Shown here: positions 43,941-55,211 of the stretch, piece after piece | How positions within the stretch are numbered: the stretch's first letter is position 1 | Layout of the letters: every line of letters starts with the position of its first letter | NCBI GenBank assembly: GCA_943735955.1 | Contig: OX030958.1 | Coordinates: 1,994,493 to 2,058,492 of the forward strand | DNA length: 64,000 nt | Source: Piscicola geometra | Lineage: Eukaryota; Annelida; Clitellata; Hirudinida; Piscicolidae | Reading direction: 5' to 3' | Position numbers and translations under genes: made by a program | Notes under the pieces: model-generated | What the model saw: only the letters and a program-made list of their open reading frames with translations | Database searches by the model: none | What the model was told of the DNA's origin: nothing

Positions 43941-44735
43941 ATGAAAAATTGTAAAGATGCTGGAGATTACGAGGACACTCTGAATACAGATTTGAACGCA
44001 ATTCAATTCATCAGCCCTTATATTAAATTTCTCCTTCGTTTGAAAAATCAACACATGCGCAAGGGTCATCTTCATCAAGCCGCATCCATCACCAATCGAA
44101 TAAAAAACATAATCATCAACACAAATCATTCATCATTGAGGAATTGTAGGCGTGGAAGCAAAGCCATGTGGAAAACCGTCAACCAACTTAGAGGTAAGGG
44201 AGCTCCATCTCTATCGACAAATTGCTCTTCTACCTTGAATGCGGATTCCCTCAACAATTACTTTGCTTCCACGTCTACAATCTCATCTTATGTTCATCCC
44301 CCATTTAATTCAACTGCACTATATAATCAAGATCATGTTAACCCAATCACCATATTTCATCTTCTCACCAAAAAATGCCCAACTGGTACTGGCTCCGATG
44401 GCCTGCCACAATGGCATCTCCAACCAATAGCACCTGCAATCAGTACTCCCCTTTCCATCATCTTCAACAACTGCATCAACACTTCTTATTTTCCTTTTCA
44501 GTGGAAATCCAGCATCATTCATCCCATCCCCAAAACTAAACATCCAACATTGCCTCATGAATTTCGCCCCATTTCAGTCACCCAAATATTTTCACGCCTC
44601 CTTGAAAAAATTATAGTTAATCAATTTATATACCCATGCTTCAATCACGCATTAGTAAAACCCATTCTTAATGATCAATTCGCTTTTCGCCTTACAGGAT
44701 CACCTACTTCTGCCATAATTTCCTTCACTTCTTAA
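43941..44735 (+). pseudogene. LINE-C RT, N-terminal part
   Basis: A 264-codon frame: LRLKNQHMRKG, then GSKAMWKTVNQLRGKG, CPTGTGSDGLPQWHL (the 'tgpDgip' motif that opens RT domains of this type), SSIIHPIPKTKHP, FRPISVTQIFSRLLEK and NDQFAFRLTGSPTSA. This covers the RT fingers. A one-base shift at about 44735 moves the remaining domain into the next frame. The first ATG is not the native start, because the endonuclease side is truncated. Confidence 0.83.
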
Positions 44736-44739
44736 AACC

Positions 44740-45714
44740 AACAGCCATGTTCACCTCATCGCTCTTGACTTTACTAAAGCTTTTGACACTCTCGATCACC
44801 ATACCTTCGCCTCCAATCTTGCACTTCTTCCTCTTGATGACAACATATATAACCTTCTCATTTCATTCCTTAGCAACCGATCACATTCCACCATTTATTT
44901 AAATCAATTTTCGAGAATCCTTCCCATCAATTCTAGCGTGGTCAAAGGTTCAGTTCTTGGTTCATCTACTTTTATAATCAACGCCTCTCCACTTCAACCA
45001 TATCACCTTTCTAATAAAATATTAAAATTTGCTGATGACATTTATCTCATTATTCCATCATCTAACACTCATACCATCCAATTAGAGCTTGACTCCCTTT
45101 CTAAATGGGCCAAGCTCAGTAATCTTTCACTTAACTTTAAAAAATCATTCGAACTTGTAGTCCACAATAGTCATAAACACATCACACCACCAACTTTACA
45201 TCCATCCATTCAACGCATTAAAAAACTCTCTATTTTAGGTATCACATTCACCGACACTCAACATTTCACCACACATAGATCATATTATCAAAAAATGCTT
45301 TCAAATTTTTCATGCCATCAAAACAATCCCTTCCCATGGACTCTTCGGTGCCAAATTCTTTGACATCACTGAGTCCCTTATCATCTCTCACCTTAAGTAT
45401 GCAGCTCCTTCTTGGTCTGGTTTTGCTAATCAGCAACAAATTAAGCAACTTCAGTCATTTATTAATAAACTAATTAGACTTATATATCTTTCCTCTCACT
45501 ACCCATCTATCACTTCTATTTTTACCACTTTAGACAATAGACTATTTTTTAAAATATCCACTAACTCTGACCACTTTCTTCACCAAATTCTACCCTCTCT
45601 TAAAACATCTACACATAACTTAAGACCTCGTAAGCACAAATTCGATACACCAATATATTACGCGTTTGAAAGCAAAACATTCCTCCCTCGTCTTCTGAAA
45701 CATCTCATTCTATA
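44740..45714 (+). pseudogene. LINE-C RT, palm to C-terminus, frameshifted
   Basis: The frame at 44740-45363 has palm motif A LIALDFTKAFDTLDHH, GSVLGSSTF (usually GSVLGPxLF), catalytic KFADDIYLIIPS and LSLNFKKS. After a second shift, 45356-45714 gives SLIISHLKYAAPSWSG and the C-terminal FLPRLLKHLIL, ending in TAG. Both catalytic Asp residues of FADD are present, but two frameshifts disable it. Confidence 0.82.
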
Positions 45715-46000
45715 GTTTATATTTATATTATATTTTCTTATTTGTATTACTTATTTATTTATTTATTATCATATCCACCATATCCTTGTTCGAGTTGTTT
45801 GATTTTTATCCATTATCATTTGCATTAGAATCTAATAATTATCTTTTAGTTATGATATATTTTTAATTTATATTATTTTTCATCTTTAAATTTCCATCGT
45901 TTTTTCTCGTTTTTATTTTGGTATTGTTCACCTTCTATTTTTTGTATTCTTGTAACATGGCTTGCGCTGTCAAGCCGTGATGAATAAAGATTATAAAAAA

Positions 46001-47273
46001 ATATCGAATAATCGTTCAACAAAAACACAAAAGCAGCCCTCCACGAAATCTGCTTCATCTTTTAAAATATCTTCTGTAACATTCTTTGCCTTTTCTCAAT
46101 GATCTTAAAACAGTTTCTAAATAATTTGTATTTGTTGACTAGTTTTCTTAATGTCGAATGACTTTGTTTTTAACATGTCTGTTACTGGTTCTAGCATAAT
46201 AGAATATTTTGTAATTAAACAGAATGACATTTTTTGAGTACACCAGCCACGGAGAGTATAATTCCAACCATTGATGGTTGGATTTTCTTCTGAGATTTTC
46301 AGCGTCAGAACAAAACCATAAGTTTTTGCTGCCACCCAAGCATTCTTCAGAAGTTTTTAATATTTTGGTACTTAGTATTTTTTTCTCCAGTTATAAAATC
46401 TTCCCTCCTTGCTCTATTGTGGATACGGTCATGTTGCTTCTAAATAAATATAAATTTTAACTTTTTCCACTAATAAAAAAATTTAACATAATGAAATCAT
46501 AAAACTTTTTTATGAAACGGCTTTACATTTTCAAAATTATAATTCAATGGTGGTTTGAAGAGGACATTTCATTGTGTGAGTGTGTTTGTGTGTAAATTTC
46601 AAATTCAAAGTATTAATAAATTCAATTTTAAATTTTTTTTTCAATAGGATAAAGTAAAAGGTTAAAAAAATGTGTTTTCGTTTTTTTTTATCAACATGGG
46701 CCTCATAACCATGAAATCGCGTTCATTACCATTTGTTCTTGATGACATCAAATTTATTTTTGCATTAGTATCGAACTTTTATCGACTTTTTATAACTTTT
46801 GTTTTCTTTGATTTTTAAGAATATTTTTTGTTTACTATTAATTTACAACTGTAACATAACTAAATATTTTTTATTTTTTATTTTAATGTTTTTTAATAGA
46901 TTATTTGATTTTCATCATCATTATTCTCGTAAAAGTGACATATTTAGACTAATGGCTTTGAAAACTATTTTTGTTTCAGTTGTGAAGCTTTAATTTTTAC
47001 CGCGGCCACGTTATAACGTTTATTTAAAATACTACCTATTAACATAAATTAGTTTACGTGGTAATGAAATCGAAAAGTTGTAACCAAGCAGTTCGGGGGA
47101 AAATGGTTGGGGCAAGATGACATGCTTGTCATCTTGATTTGTTTTTCAGAATTTTTCAAAATAAATTTGACCATGATACTGGAACTTTTATGCTGATTAA
47201 TTATTAGTTCATTATCATAAACTATGAAACTACCGCAATGAATTATTGCTGTAACTTATAGATAATTACGGAT
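46001..47273. other. Mostly non-coding, one coding-like minus frame
   Basis: Minus frame 46117-46335 (AAKTYGFVLTLKISEEN, NGWNYTLRGWCTQKMSF, LEPVTDMLKTKSF) has a composition more like protein than noise, but I know no match. A perfect 10-bp stem with 4-bp loop (CAAGATGACA/TGTCATCTTG) lies at 47113-47136. The rest is AT-rich. Confidence 0.35.
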
Positions 47274-47439
47274 ACAATACAATACAATACAATACAACGA
47301 CGAGTGTTATTAACGTGGCGTAAACCCGGACGGGCTTCAAGACCACTTAGTTATGGAAAATTGGATAATAATATTAATAATAAATGGTAAGTATAGGTAA
47401 AGTAAATTATTGAAATTTAACAATATAATCATTCCATAA

Positions 47440-47471
<32 letters not shown>

Positions 47472-47840
47472 ATATATTTATATATAAAAATTTAATGAAA
47501 AAAATAAATTTATTTTTTTGAAAGATTAAAACTGAAATAATGATAACAATAAATTTAAGATAAAAGTATATATCTATATTATATTATTTTTATGATTTAT
47601 TTTACAATTATTCTATATAATAATAATATTATATATATATATATATCTATATATAATAATATTATTATTATTATTTATTTTACAATTATTATAATATTAT
47701 ATATATATACATATAATATTATTATTATTTATTTTACAATTATTATTGACCATTAGTATAAATAAAAAAAATAAAGATGAAATTGGGAAGCAAGAAATTG
47801 ATGGATGGAAATTGAGCAGTAAATTTGTGAGTTATTGTGA

Positions 47841-48065
47841 TCAGTCGAACAAGTACGTCTTCAGGGAACGGCTGAATGTCGCGGTCGAGCTCGGGGATTT
47901 GAGTCTATTAGGAAGACTGTTCCAAAGAGTCGGCGCTGCAACAAAAAAGCTTCTTGCACTTGCATACATGAGTTTGTAGCTCTGTGGAACTACATCTCTT
48001 GACCTGGAAGACTTGAGTCTTTCCTTCTGGGGAAGACTTGCTCTCATGACAATACTACTCGACAA
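47841..48065 (-). pseudogene. LINE-A copy 2, C-terminal segment
   Basis: A 74-codon frame: SSSIVMRASLPQKERLKSSR, SFFVAAPTLWNSLPNRL, FSRSLKTYLFD. The 'lWNsLP...lK..LF' pattern is the usual C-terminus of CR1/L2-type LINE proteins. A frameshift at about 48090 separates it from the RT frame. Confidence 0.83.
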
Positions 48066-48103
48066 ATAATCTGGGCACTCATTAGACAGATTTTTTTACA
48101 TGT

Positions 48104-49279
48104 TTATATGTTTTTGTATTCAATTCTGTTTTCAACACGAAGCCAGTGGAGCACCTTGAGAACAGGGCTGATATGATCATACTTTCTAGCACCTGTTATG
48201 AGCCTAGCTGTAGTGTTGATTACAGACTGAATTTTCTGCAGCTGCGTCATTGGCAACCCAGTAAGAATGATATTGCCATAGTCAATTCGACTGAGAACCA
48301 AAGCAGAAGCCAATGTTCTCAGTGAGTCATTGGTCAATAACCATCTCATGGATCGTATTTGGCGTAAAGAAGCAAAGCAGGTTTGAGTCATCTTGTTGAT
48401 GTGTGTCGTCATGGTGAGGTCTTTGTTGAGATAAACTCCAAGGTTTCTGACACTTTCAGAAGGAATTATCTCGTTCTGACAAATGCAAACTGGATCTTTG
48501 GGAGTGTGAGTAGAGTTTCGACGGGATGAGAGCCAGATAACTTCAGTTTTGCTGGAGTTAAGTTTCAGTTGATTGGCACTCATCCAAGCAACAATTTCAT
48601 CAATGCATGATGACACCCTTTCTTGTAGGTCAGCCTGATGACCTTTAATGCAATGACCGTAAATCTGGGTGTCATCAGCATACTGATGAAAAGCAAGCTC
48701 ACGTCTAGCTGCTATTCTTTCCAAATCTCCAGTGTACAACGAGAACAGTAAAGGACCAAGGACTGAACCTTGGGGGACTCCTACAGAGGAAACTGACATT
48801 GTTGATTTTGTCCCACTACAGCGGATGTCAAAACATCTGTCATTTAAGTAGTCCCTAAACCATTCTAACGCATAGTCAAAGAAACAATAGGAGATGTGCA
48901 GTCTTCGGAGCAGTGTTGCGTGATCTACCAGATCGAAAGCTGCCGATAGATCAAGAAACACTAACAATGTGAGTTTACCGTCATCTGCTGCCCTAGAGAT
49001 GTCTGAAAAGACTTTGGTTATGGCAGTTTCTGTCGAATGATGACGACGGTGGGCTGACTGCAAGGGAGGGAAAAAATGAAATTCTGCGAGGTAGTTGACT
49101 ACTCTGTGGAGAAATAATCTTTCCATGAGTTTGGACAACACCCTCAAGTTTGAAATAGGTCTGTAGAAGTAAGTTTCAGTGAGTTTAAGACTCGGCTTCT
49201 TAAGCAGTGGCGTGATGTAAGCCAACTTGAAAGACTTCGGAACCCTGCCTGCCGAAAAAGACCTGTTGAATAAGCTCAC
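48104..49279 (-). pseudogene. LINE-A copy 2, reverse transcriptase
   Basis: A 391-codon frame: YRPISNLRVLSKLMERL, LLVFLDLSAAFDLVDH (Asp 110), VGVPQGSVLGPLLF, HQYADDTQIYGH (YADD 200-203), KLNSSKTEVIWL and NLGVYLNKDL. All RT motifs are intact, and this copy keeps the Asp of AAFDLVDH that is Asn in copy 1. Just upstream, at about 49265-49320, stops replace the segment that joins it to the linker frame. Confidence 0.88.
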
Positions 49280-49311
49280 TAAAAAATGAGCAATTATTCC
49301 AGATATCTATT

Positions 49312-49842
49312 TCACAGCCATGTAGGTACCGGGTCATTCGAGCACTGCTTATTCGGAAGCCCTTGAATAGCCCTAACTACTTCTTTATCGTCAACAATGC
49401 TGAACCCATTCAAAATGAGCCCGTGCTCGCAAAACGAAAATGTTGGGTCATCTTGGGCATTGATTGACCTTCTTGCCAGCACAACTTTCTCTGTGAGGTG
49501 TGCTTGATAGTCATCGGCACTGATGCCTGAAACTGGCGACGTCTTATTTCTGCCCGCGATGCTATTGATGAGTTTCCAAGGATCCGCTGACTTCCCTTTG
49601 GACTGAGAAAGCTTCAAGTTCCAGAACTGTTCTCTCTTACGTCTGCACAGACTTTTGTAAACTTTCAACTGCTTGACCCAGGCAGTACGTGCTTGCTCAT
49701 TTTTCGACTTACTGTAGCTTTTCTCAAGACTTCTCTTAAGGCGTTTAGAGGCGCGACACTCATGGTCAAACCAGGGGTCCGAAGGCCTCTGGTGCACTCT
49801 AACAGTCTTAAAAAGAATCAACTTATCGAGAATGCTAGTCAA
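49312..49842 (-). pseudogene. LINE-A copy 2, linker between endonuclease and RT
   Basis: A 176-codon frame: TVRVHQRPSDPWFDHECR, SLCRRKREQFWNLKLSQSKG, GISADDYQAHLTEKV, CSNDPVPTWL. It contains the roughly 85 residues deleted from copy 1. It ends at a TGA after PVPTWL, whereas copy 1 continues into LLKEIPG, so the stop is specific to this copy. Confidence 0.82.
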
Positions 49843-50083
49843 AGTGGAGCTTTAGAGGTCAGCAGCTGAATCTACATCAAGTTCAGTGCTAGACGAGAGT
49901 GGAGACAATCGAACCTGTTGAGCAAACTCTGTTCTATCCAAGAGTTTCCAGCGTCTATTAGAAGTTTTTTTCTAGACAGAAGAGGGCAGGGCCAGTTGAC
50001 ACTTCCAGACCAACAGTTTGTGGTCAGAGAAGCCTACCTCAATGCAGTCGACATCAAGACTCTTTCTCGAGGCAACAACATTA

Positions 50084-50919
50084 ATTTTTGTCTGAAAAAA
50101 ATAAAATAATGCATGAGCACTCCTAAAATGCTTTTTTGACAAAATATTGTTTGTTAAGTGCTCAAGAAAAAAATTGATAAAATTTTTGTAAACAAATTAG
50201 ACCTTTTTTATTTTTTTCATATGATTGAAGGAATGTTTGAAAAATGTTACGAAAAAAAATTGACAAAATATTTGGGCCAACATCGAAAATTTCAAGATCA
50301 AACTTTTGACCTAAAAGAAAAATATTATATTTATATTCAAACAATTAAATAATTTTTAAATAGAACATTCAAATACCTTTATTTTGGTATACTAGATTAT
50401 TTGTTCTGATGAATATAAGCTGAGATATTTTAAATTGAATTGAGAAGGGGTTTTGACTTTGGCGAACTTTGAAGGTCAATAACTCGGCGACTTTTTGAAA
50501 AACTGCATTTTTAATATTTTATTTTGATAGACAACATATCTAAGCATTATATAAAAATTTCATACATTTCTGAGGAAGGGGGGTGTACTTCATTAGTCGA
50601 AATTCTATGGAATGACCCATAAATGATTTGTTATAAATTTTGTGCGCTGAATCTGAAAGTATAATTTGTTTTCACACATTTCATCCCATTTTTTGTTATA
50701 CTCCTTCAAAAGTATTGTTCAATTACAATGAACTATTTCAATACAACAAGCTGGATTTTTTAATAGATATGAAATATTCTGTGAATTTTAATTTTTAATT
50801 ATTTATTTCAGATAAACAAAACATGATAAAATACAACAACAATAAATAAAACATCGTTATTTAAAACACAAATTTGCAGACTTATGACCCAGAGTAACTT
50901 CTTTCTTATGTGTACTGCA
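50084..50919. other. AT-rich non-coding stretch
   Basis: No gene recognised. A moderately complex block at 50455-50630 (GGTCAATAACTCGGCGAC, then GTCGAAATTCTATGGAATGA) has the look of an old transposon end but cannot be assigned. Confidence 0.4.
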
Positions 50920-50992
50920 TGGGGTCCGGACCCCCCCCCCCCCCTTTTTTTTTTAGTAATGGGGGTCCATCTTAATATGTCACTTTATTGGG
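50920..50992 (+). mobile_element. hAT-2 5' end fragment with poly-C
   Basis: CTGCATGGGGTCCGGACCC, a run of about 16 C, and GGGGGTCCATCTTAATATG resemble the first 60 bp of hAT-2 (GGGGTCCATCTTAACATGG). No coding part follows. Confidence 0.6.
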
Positions 50993-51980
50993 GCAGACCA
51001 TCGGAGCCAGTACCAGTTGGGCATTATCAGCACAAAGAATCCTTCAAAACACACTAACTGACATACGATTTACAAAAATGCTGTCGACCAGTGTTATTGG
51101 TTGCACGTCTTTCAAAAAAAACTGGAGCAAAAAAACTGTTTAAAAAATTCTATTAAACGCAAGTTAGATATCGATACATGGTAAAATCCAATAAAAATAG
51201 ATGTACGAAAAGATAAACCGAAAACGATAAGACGACACCTAAAACAAGGAATTTTGAAAAAAATGCCTTCTAGGAAAAAACGGTAAAACAGCCCGGGCCT
51301 GGAAACATTTGATATTTTCAGTTTTACAGTCAATCAATGAGAATATTTCCTAGTTTTAGCTTTTGAAGAAGAAATTCATATAGAAAAATGTGTTTTTTTA
51401 TCAAAAACTGCATAAAAGTACGTGAATGCGTGAGTTCCATAACCGCTTAAACAGACTAACTTGATGAGGAAGATTCGGATTGTTGTCTCAATTATTGATA
51501 ATTGATTACACAAACCAACAAAAAAAGTTTTTTTTTGTTTTTTAATTTTAAAACTGATTTTAACAAATTTTATAAATTTTAACAATATATTTTCAAATAA
51601 GAAATCCGTTTTTTCTAACAGTTCTAGTTTTTCAGATAAGTTGCATTTTAATCTTTAAGTTTTTTCCATATATATATAGAATAGGTATATGGTTTTTCTC
51701 CATATTCTTCAAAATTAAAAAACACTGCGCCATAGAAATCTTCATATTTTTTGTGTTAAACTTAAAAAATAGTTTTTAAAGTTATTATATTTGCATCTTT
51801 TTAATAAATAAAAGTGACTTCAAGTAAAAGTTTTTTGAAATAATTTTGATGTGCTTTGCTATATTTTTGGAAAATACACATAAAAAAACAATAAAAAAAC
51901 TGTGAGTGATTTTATGAATAAAGCATATCTCGGTTACTTTGGTGTTAAACTTTATGATTAGGATAATACATGACTACCAC
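50993..51980. other. AT-rich non-coding stretch
   Basis: No coding, RNA or repeat structure recognised. Confidence 0.5.
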
Positions 51981-52105
51981 ACCGGATCTTTAAAACGGGT
52001 AAAAACATTTACTACAGTGGACTAGTAAAAAAAGAAATAGTTTGAAATTTTGCTTACCAATAGTTTCGAGAGAAATTTAAATCTATCTTGAGGATTTTCA
52101 ATATT
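51981..52105 (+). repeat. Dispersed repeat R1, second copy
   Basis: Same orientation as 1-130, similar throughout (CCGGATCTT..AAAAC, GAAATAGT.TGAAA, GAGAAATTTAAATC). Similarity stops at about 52105. Confidence 0.6.
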
Positions 52106-52283
52106 TTCTAATAGTACAATTACAACCTAAGAACGTTGTACTTGATGAAGACTGAGATTTCATACCTAGAGCTTAACTAAAAAATTTTAATATGTTCTAG
52201 GAATATAAAAATCCAATTGTGGGTTACTGGCATTGATTTAGTTGTAGGAGTATGTTCATGTATGTTATTGGAACTCACCCCTT

Positions 52284-52345
52284 CAATATGCAGCCCAAGT
52301 GTCATGGAGGCTCGTTCGGGTTATATACGGCACTATAATATTACT
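52284..52345 (+). mobile_element. SINE-B 3' end fragment
   Basis: ATATGCAGCCCAAGTGTCATG, GGCTCGTTCGGGTTATA and CGGCACTATAATA match the SINE-B body end and tail. The tRNA-like head is missing. Its simple-repeat tail becomes the left arm of a large palindrome. Confidence 0.75.
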
Positions 52346-52877
52346 AGTATTCATAATTATAATAATAATAATTATAATAACAAGTATAATAATAATTATA
52401 ATAATTATAATAATTATAATAATAATTATTATAATAATGAGTATAATAATAATTATAATAATTATAATAATAATTATTATAATAATAATAATTATTATTA
52501 TAATTATTATCATTATTATAATAATTATTATAATATTAATTAAAATATTAATTATATTAATAATTATACCTATAATTATAATAATTATAAAAATAATTAT
52601 TACAATAATTATAAAAATAATTATTATTATAATAATTAGTATTATAATTATAATAATAATTATAATAATAATTATAATACTTATTATAACAATAATTATA
52701 ATAATAATTATAATAATTATAATTATAATTATAATTATAATTATTATAATTATTATTATACTCATTATTATAATAATTATTATTATAATTATTATAATTA
52801 TTTAAATTATTATTATACTTGTTATTATAATTATTATTATTATAATTATGAATACTAGTAATATTATAGTGCCGTAT
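52324..52877. repeat. 554-bp AT-rich palindrome
   Basis: The outer 75 or so bases at each side are exact reverse complements: ATACGGCACTATAATATTAC then TAGTATTCATAATTATAATA at the left, and the mirror image ending GCCGTAT at 52877. The centre is near 52601; inner parts are ATT/AAT repeats that pair approximately. The unique SINE-B tail sequence GGCACTATAATATTACTAGT is present in both arms, so this is a true inverted duplication and not only low complexity. Long Ile- or Asn-rich frames here are repeat translations. Confidence 0.9.
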
Positions 52878-52995
52878 AATTATAATTATTATATTTATTA
52901 TAATTATTATAATTATTATACTAATAATTATAATAATAATTGTAATAATAATTATAATAAAAATAATAATCATAATAATTATTATTATTATTAGA
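52878..52995. repeat. ATT/AAT microsatellite
   Basis: Interrupted AT-trinucleotide repeat continuing rightward from the palindrome. Confidence 0.85.
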
Positions 52996-53198
52996 GCTCT
53001 AGTTTCAAGAAAAAATAAGATAGAGGCATCTAGTGAACAAACCAAATTCATTTTCTAACATGAAACTCATTCTGTTAACAGAGTTACAAATGTAAGATTA
53101 ACTTTAACAATCAAGAAATTAATAGGCGAAAAGTTTTCAACAAAAGAGCAAAAAATTCCAAAAACAACATTAAACAAACACTAAACCACTACGATACC

Positions 53199-53345
53199 AT
53201 GGACGGTGATCCTGGTGGGATCTTGGAGTCAAAACTTTTTCAAATTTTTTTTATTTAAAAATTTCTATTCGATGAGCATAATCGTCAACCAAGGCATAAA
53301 AGTGAATGTTTATACAGTAATAAATTTTTAATTTCACTATTAATA
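53199..53345 (+). mobile_element. hAT-2 5' end fragment
   Basis: CCATGGACGGTGATCCTGG, then ATAATCGTCAACCAAGGCAT and CAGTAATA.ATTTTT match the first 170 bp of the complete hAT-2 (27035-27200). No transposase part follows. Confidence 0.72.
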
Positions 53346-54542
53346 AGTTTTTATAATCATATTTATTCACAAAATTAAAAGTTTTAAAAAAATTTTTTTC
53401 GCGACGAGTAAATGTTGCGACAAGTCCAATGCAATTTTTCACCACAAACGTTGAACTCGGTAATTGTAAACATAAACAACAACAACACTTTTTATTTATT
53501 TTGCAGGCGTAATTTGAAATATTTTGCCGAAAATTCAATAAAAAAATGCCGCTTTTTGTAATTGTTAGAGACCAAACATAAGCTGATTTAAAAATATAAA
53601 TAAAAGTTGTTTATGTTTACATTAACGAGTTCAAGTAAACCTTTGTTTGTGGCGGAAATGTAAAACAGATCCGTTTTTTGAATATGTTTTAATCATATAT
53701 ATATAGTATTACCATAGATATAGTATATATGTTGTTGTTTGTAGGGTATCTATGAGTATTACTATAGGTATATGGTTTTAATATATCACAATAAAGATTT
53801 TATTTTAAACTAATAAAAAAACATGAAAAATGTAAATTTATACATCTTTTGTTTTATCATGAGTATTCCAAAAGCTAAAAAAAGAATAAAAATAAAAATA
53901 TTTAATTTTTTTTTATGAAGACAAGATTAAAATAAATGTTAGTTTTTTGAAATTTATATATTCTTTGAAAATAATTTCTCATTGTCTATACCTTTTTGTA
54001 AAAATAATTTTGAAATTATTCAAATAAGATAACTTCTATCACATTTTAAAATTTCTTTTATTTATACAGTTATTTGTGTTAATGAAAGATATCAAGAACG
54101 TTTTAGTTTAGTGGAAATGAATCTGAGAAAAAAATTATTTTTATATTTTTCTGTTCAAAATTGAAATAAAAACACTTTGAAAAACTTTTTTCGAAAAAAA
54201 TTGACAGACTATTCATTTGAAAAACACCGGAAAAAACGATTTTTCTGAATGTACTTCCACAAATGCTTAATGTTGATGCTTCATAAAAAAAAGTCAATTA
54301 ATTAGCTCAATTTAATATAGATTTTTATTTTTAAAAAATCTTATCTGATATCTTTTCATTCAAGAATTAGTAAAAATATTAAGAATTAAGAATTAATTAA
54401 TTAAACTGCCGAAAAATTGAAATAGGTTCATTATGTATCTATGAAGTAAAACAAAAAATACTTTTAGAAACTGATTTTATTTTTATAAACTTTAATTTTA
54501 TTATAAACTCTTGAAAAATTAAAACTGAAAAATCTAACATGT
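53346..54542. other. AT-rich non-coding stretch
   Basis: No coding or RNA structure recognised. Short TATA microsatellite patches at 53695-53740. Confidence 0.5.
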
Positions 54543-54589
54543 TTGTTGTTGCTGGCATTCATCCATCTCGTGAGATGATGATAGCGCTC

Positions 54590-55205
54590 TGATATGTTCT
54601 TTGGCGGCAGCTTCTGGAGTGGCTAAGCAGACCGATCCTTGATCAACAGTCTCTGCTGCAGCATCTGCAGGTGAAGTCGAATGAAAGATCGAGAGCCTGA
54701 TTCTGCTGTCTCATTTTTCTGAATTCCAGATGTTGTCTGCGTTTTTCCTCGTTCTTCTTGATGCCTTTTGGACAGTGGCGCCAGTCACTCCGGTCATTGG
54801 CTAGCTCTTCCCATCTGCCAGGGTCCATACTCATAAGTTTGAGGTCACGTCTTTGAAACGTTGTTGTGGGCGACCAACTGGACGATGCCCTATAGCCAGC
54901 TTGCCATAGAGGATTTCCTTGGGTATGCGACCTTCTTCCATTCGATGCACGTGACCCAGGAAGCGTAGACGTCTTTGGCATAGAAGAAGGTGTATACTGA
55001 GTGAGTTGGCTTCATTGAGTACGGCTGTGTTGGTGACTTTGTTTTGCTATGTTGTGCAAAGGATGCGTCGGAGACAGCAAAGATGAAACCTTTCGAGACG
55101 ATCTTTTTGCCTGGCATAGTTGGTCCAGGTTTCGCGGCCATACAACAGGGTGCTGAGACCGCATCCACTTTGAGCTTGGTGTCAGATGGCTGTTAGACCA
55201 TACAC
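54590..55205 (-). pseudogene. LINE-B C-terminal region
   Basis: Broken over three frames. Read across them the minus strand gives RETWTNYARQKDRLERFHLC, LRFLGHVHRMEEGRIPKEIL, YGKLAIGHRPVGRPQQRFKD, and, at 54643-54760, a segment ending FTCRCCSRDC, a stop, then SRIGLLSHSRSC. The last is a Cys-rich C-terminal motif (C-x-C-C-x3-C...H-x3-C), probably a small zinc-binding, nucleic-acid-contact module. The pattern ERFHLC..LR.I....W is usual for the post-RT region of such LINEs. Confidence 0.75.
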
Positions 55206-55211
55206 GTGTGC

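Larger units (their letters stand above)
43941..46000 (+). mobile_element. LINE-C, 5' truncated non-LTR retrotransposon
   Basis: The RT-containing 3' part of a LINE in three frames (43941-44735, about 44740-45363, 45356-45714), an AT-rich 3' UTR, and an end near 46000 that reads TTGTAACATGGCTTGCGCTG, TCAAGCCGTGATGAATAAAG and an A run. The endonuclease is missing. That 3' end closely resembles the SINE-A tail. CR1/Rex-like by its motif style, with the clade uncertain. Confidence 0.83.
47274..50083 (-). mobile_element. LINE-A copy 2, 5' truncated
   Basis: Minus strand. From 50083: the end of the endonuclease (FSDHKLLVW), the same TAG after PSSV as in copy 1, the linker frame, the RT frame, the C-terminal domain (SFFVAAPTLWNSLPNRLK, SLKTYLFD), a 3' UTR with TA microsatellites and three tandem copies of a block around ATTTATTTTACAATTATT (47597-47745), the AGCCCG-type hairpin, and a TTGTA tail ending at 47274. 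The 5' truncation inside the endonuclease is typical of target-primed insertion. Confidence 0.88.

Noticed and set aside
44319..44558. Minus-strand 79-residue frame
   Set aside because: Antisense of the LINE-C RT frame, which carries the real motifs.
47113..47136. Perfect 10-bp stem with 4-bp loop as a terminator or RNA element
   Set aside because: A single short inverted repeat in 64 kb of AT-rich DNA is expected by chance, and no transcript context is seen.
52283..53051. Ile- or Asn-rich proteins of 108-168 residues on both strands
   Set aside because: Translations of ATT/AAT repeats in the palindrome region.
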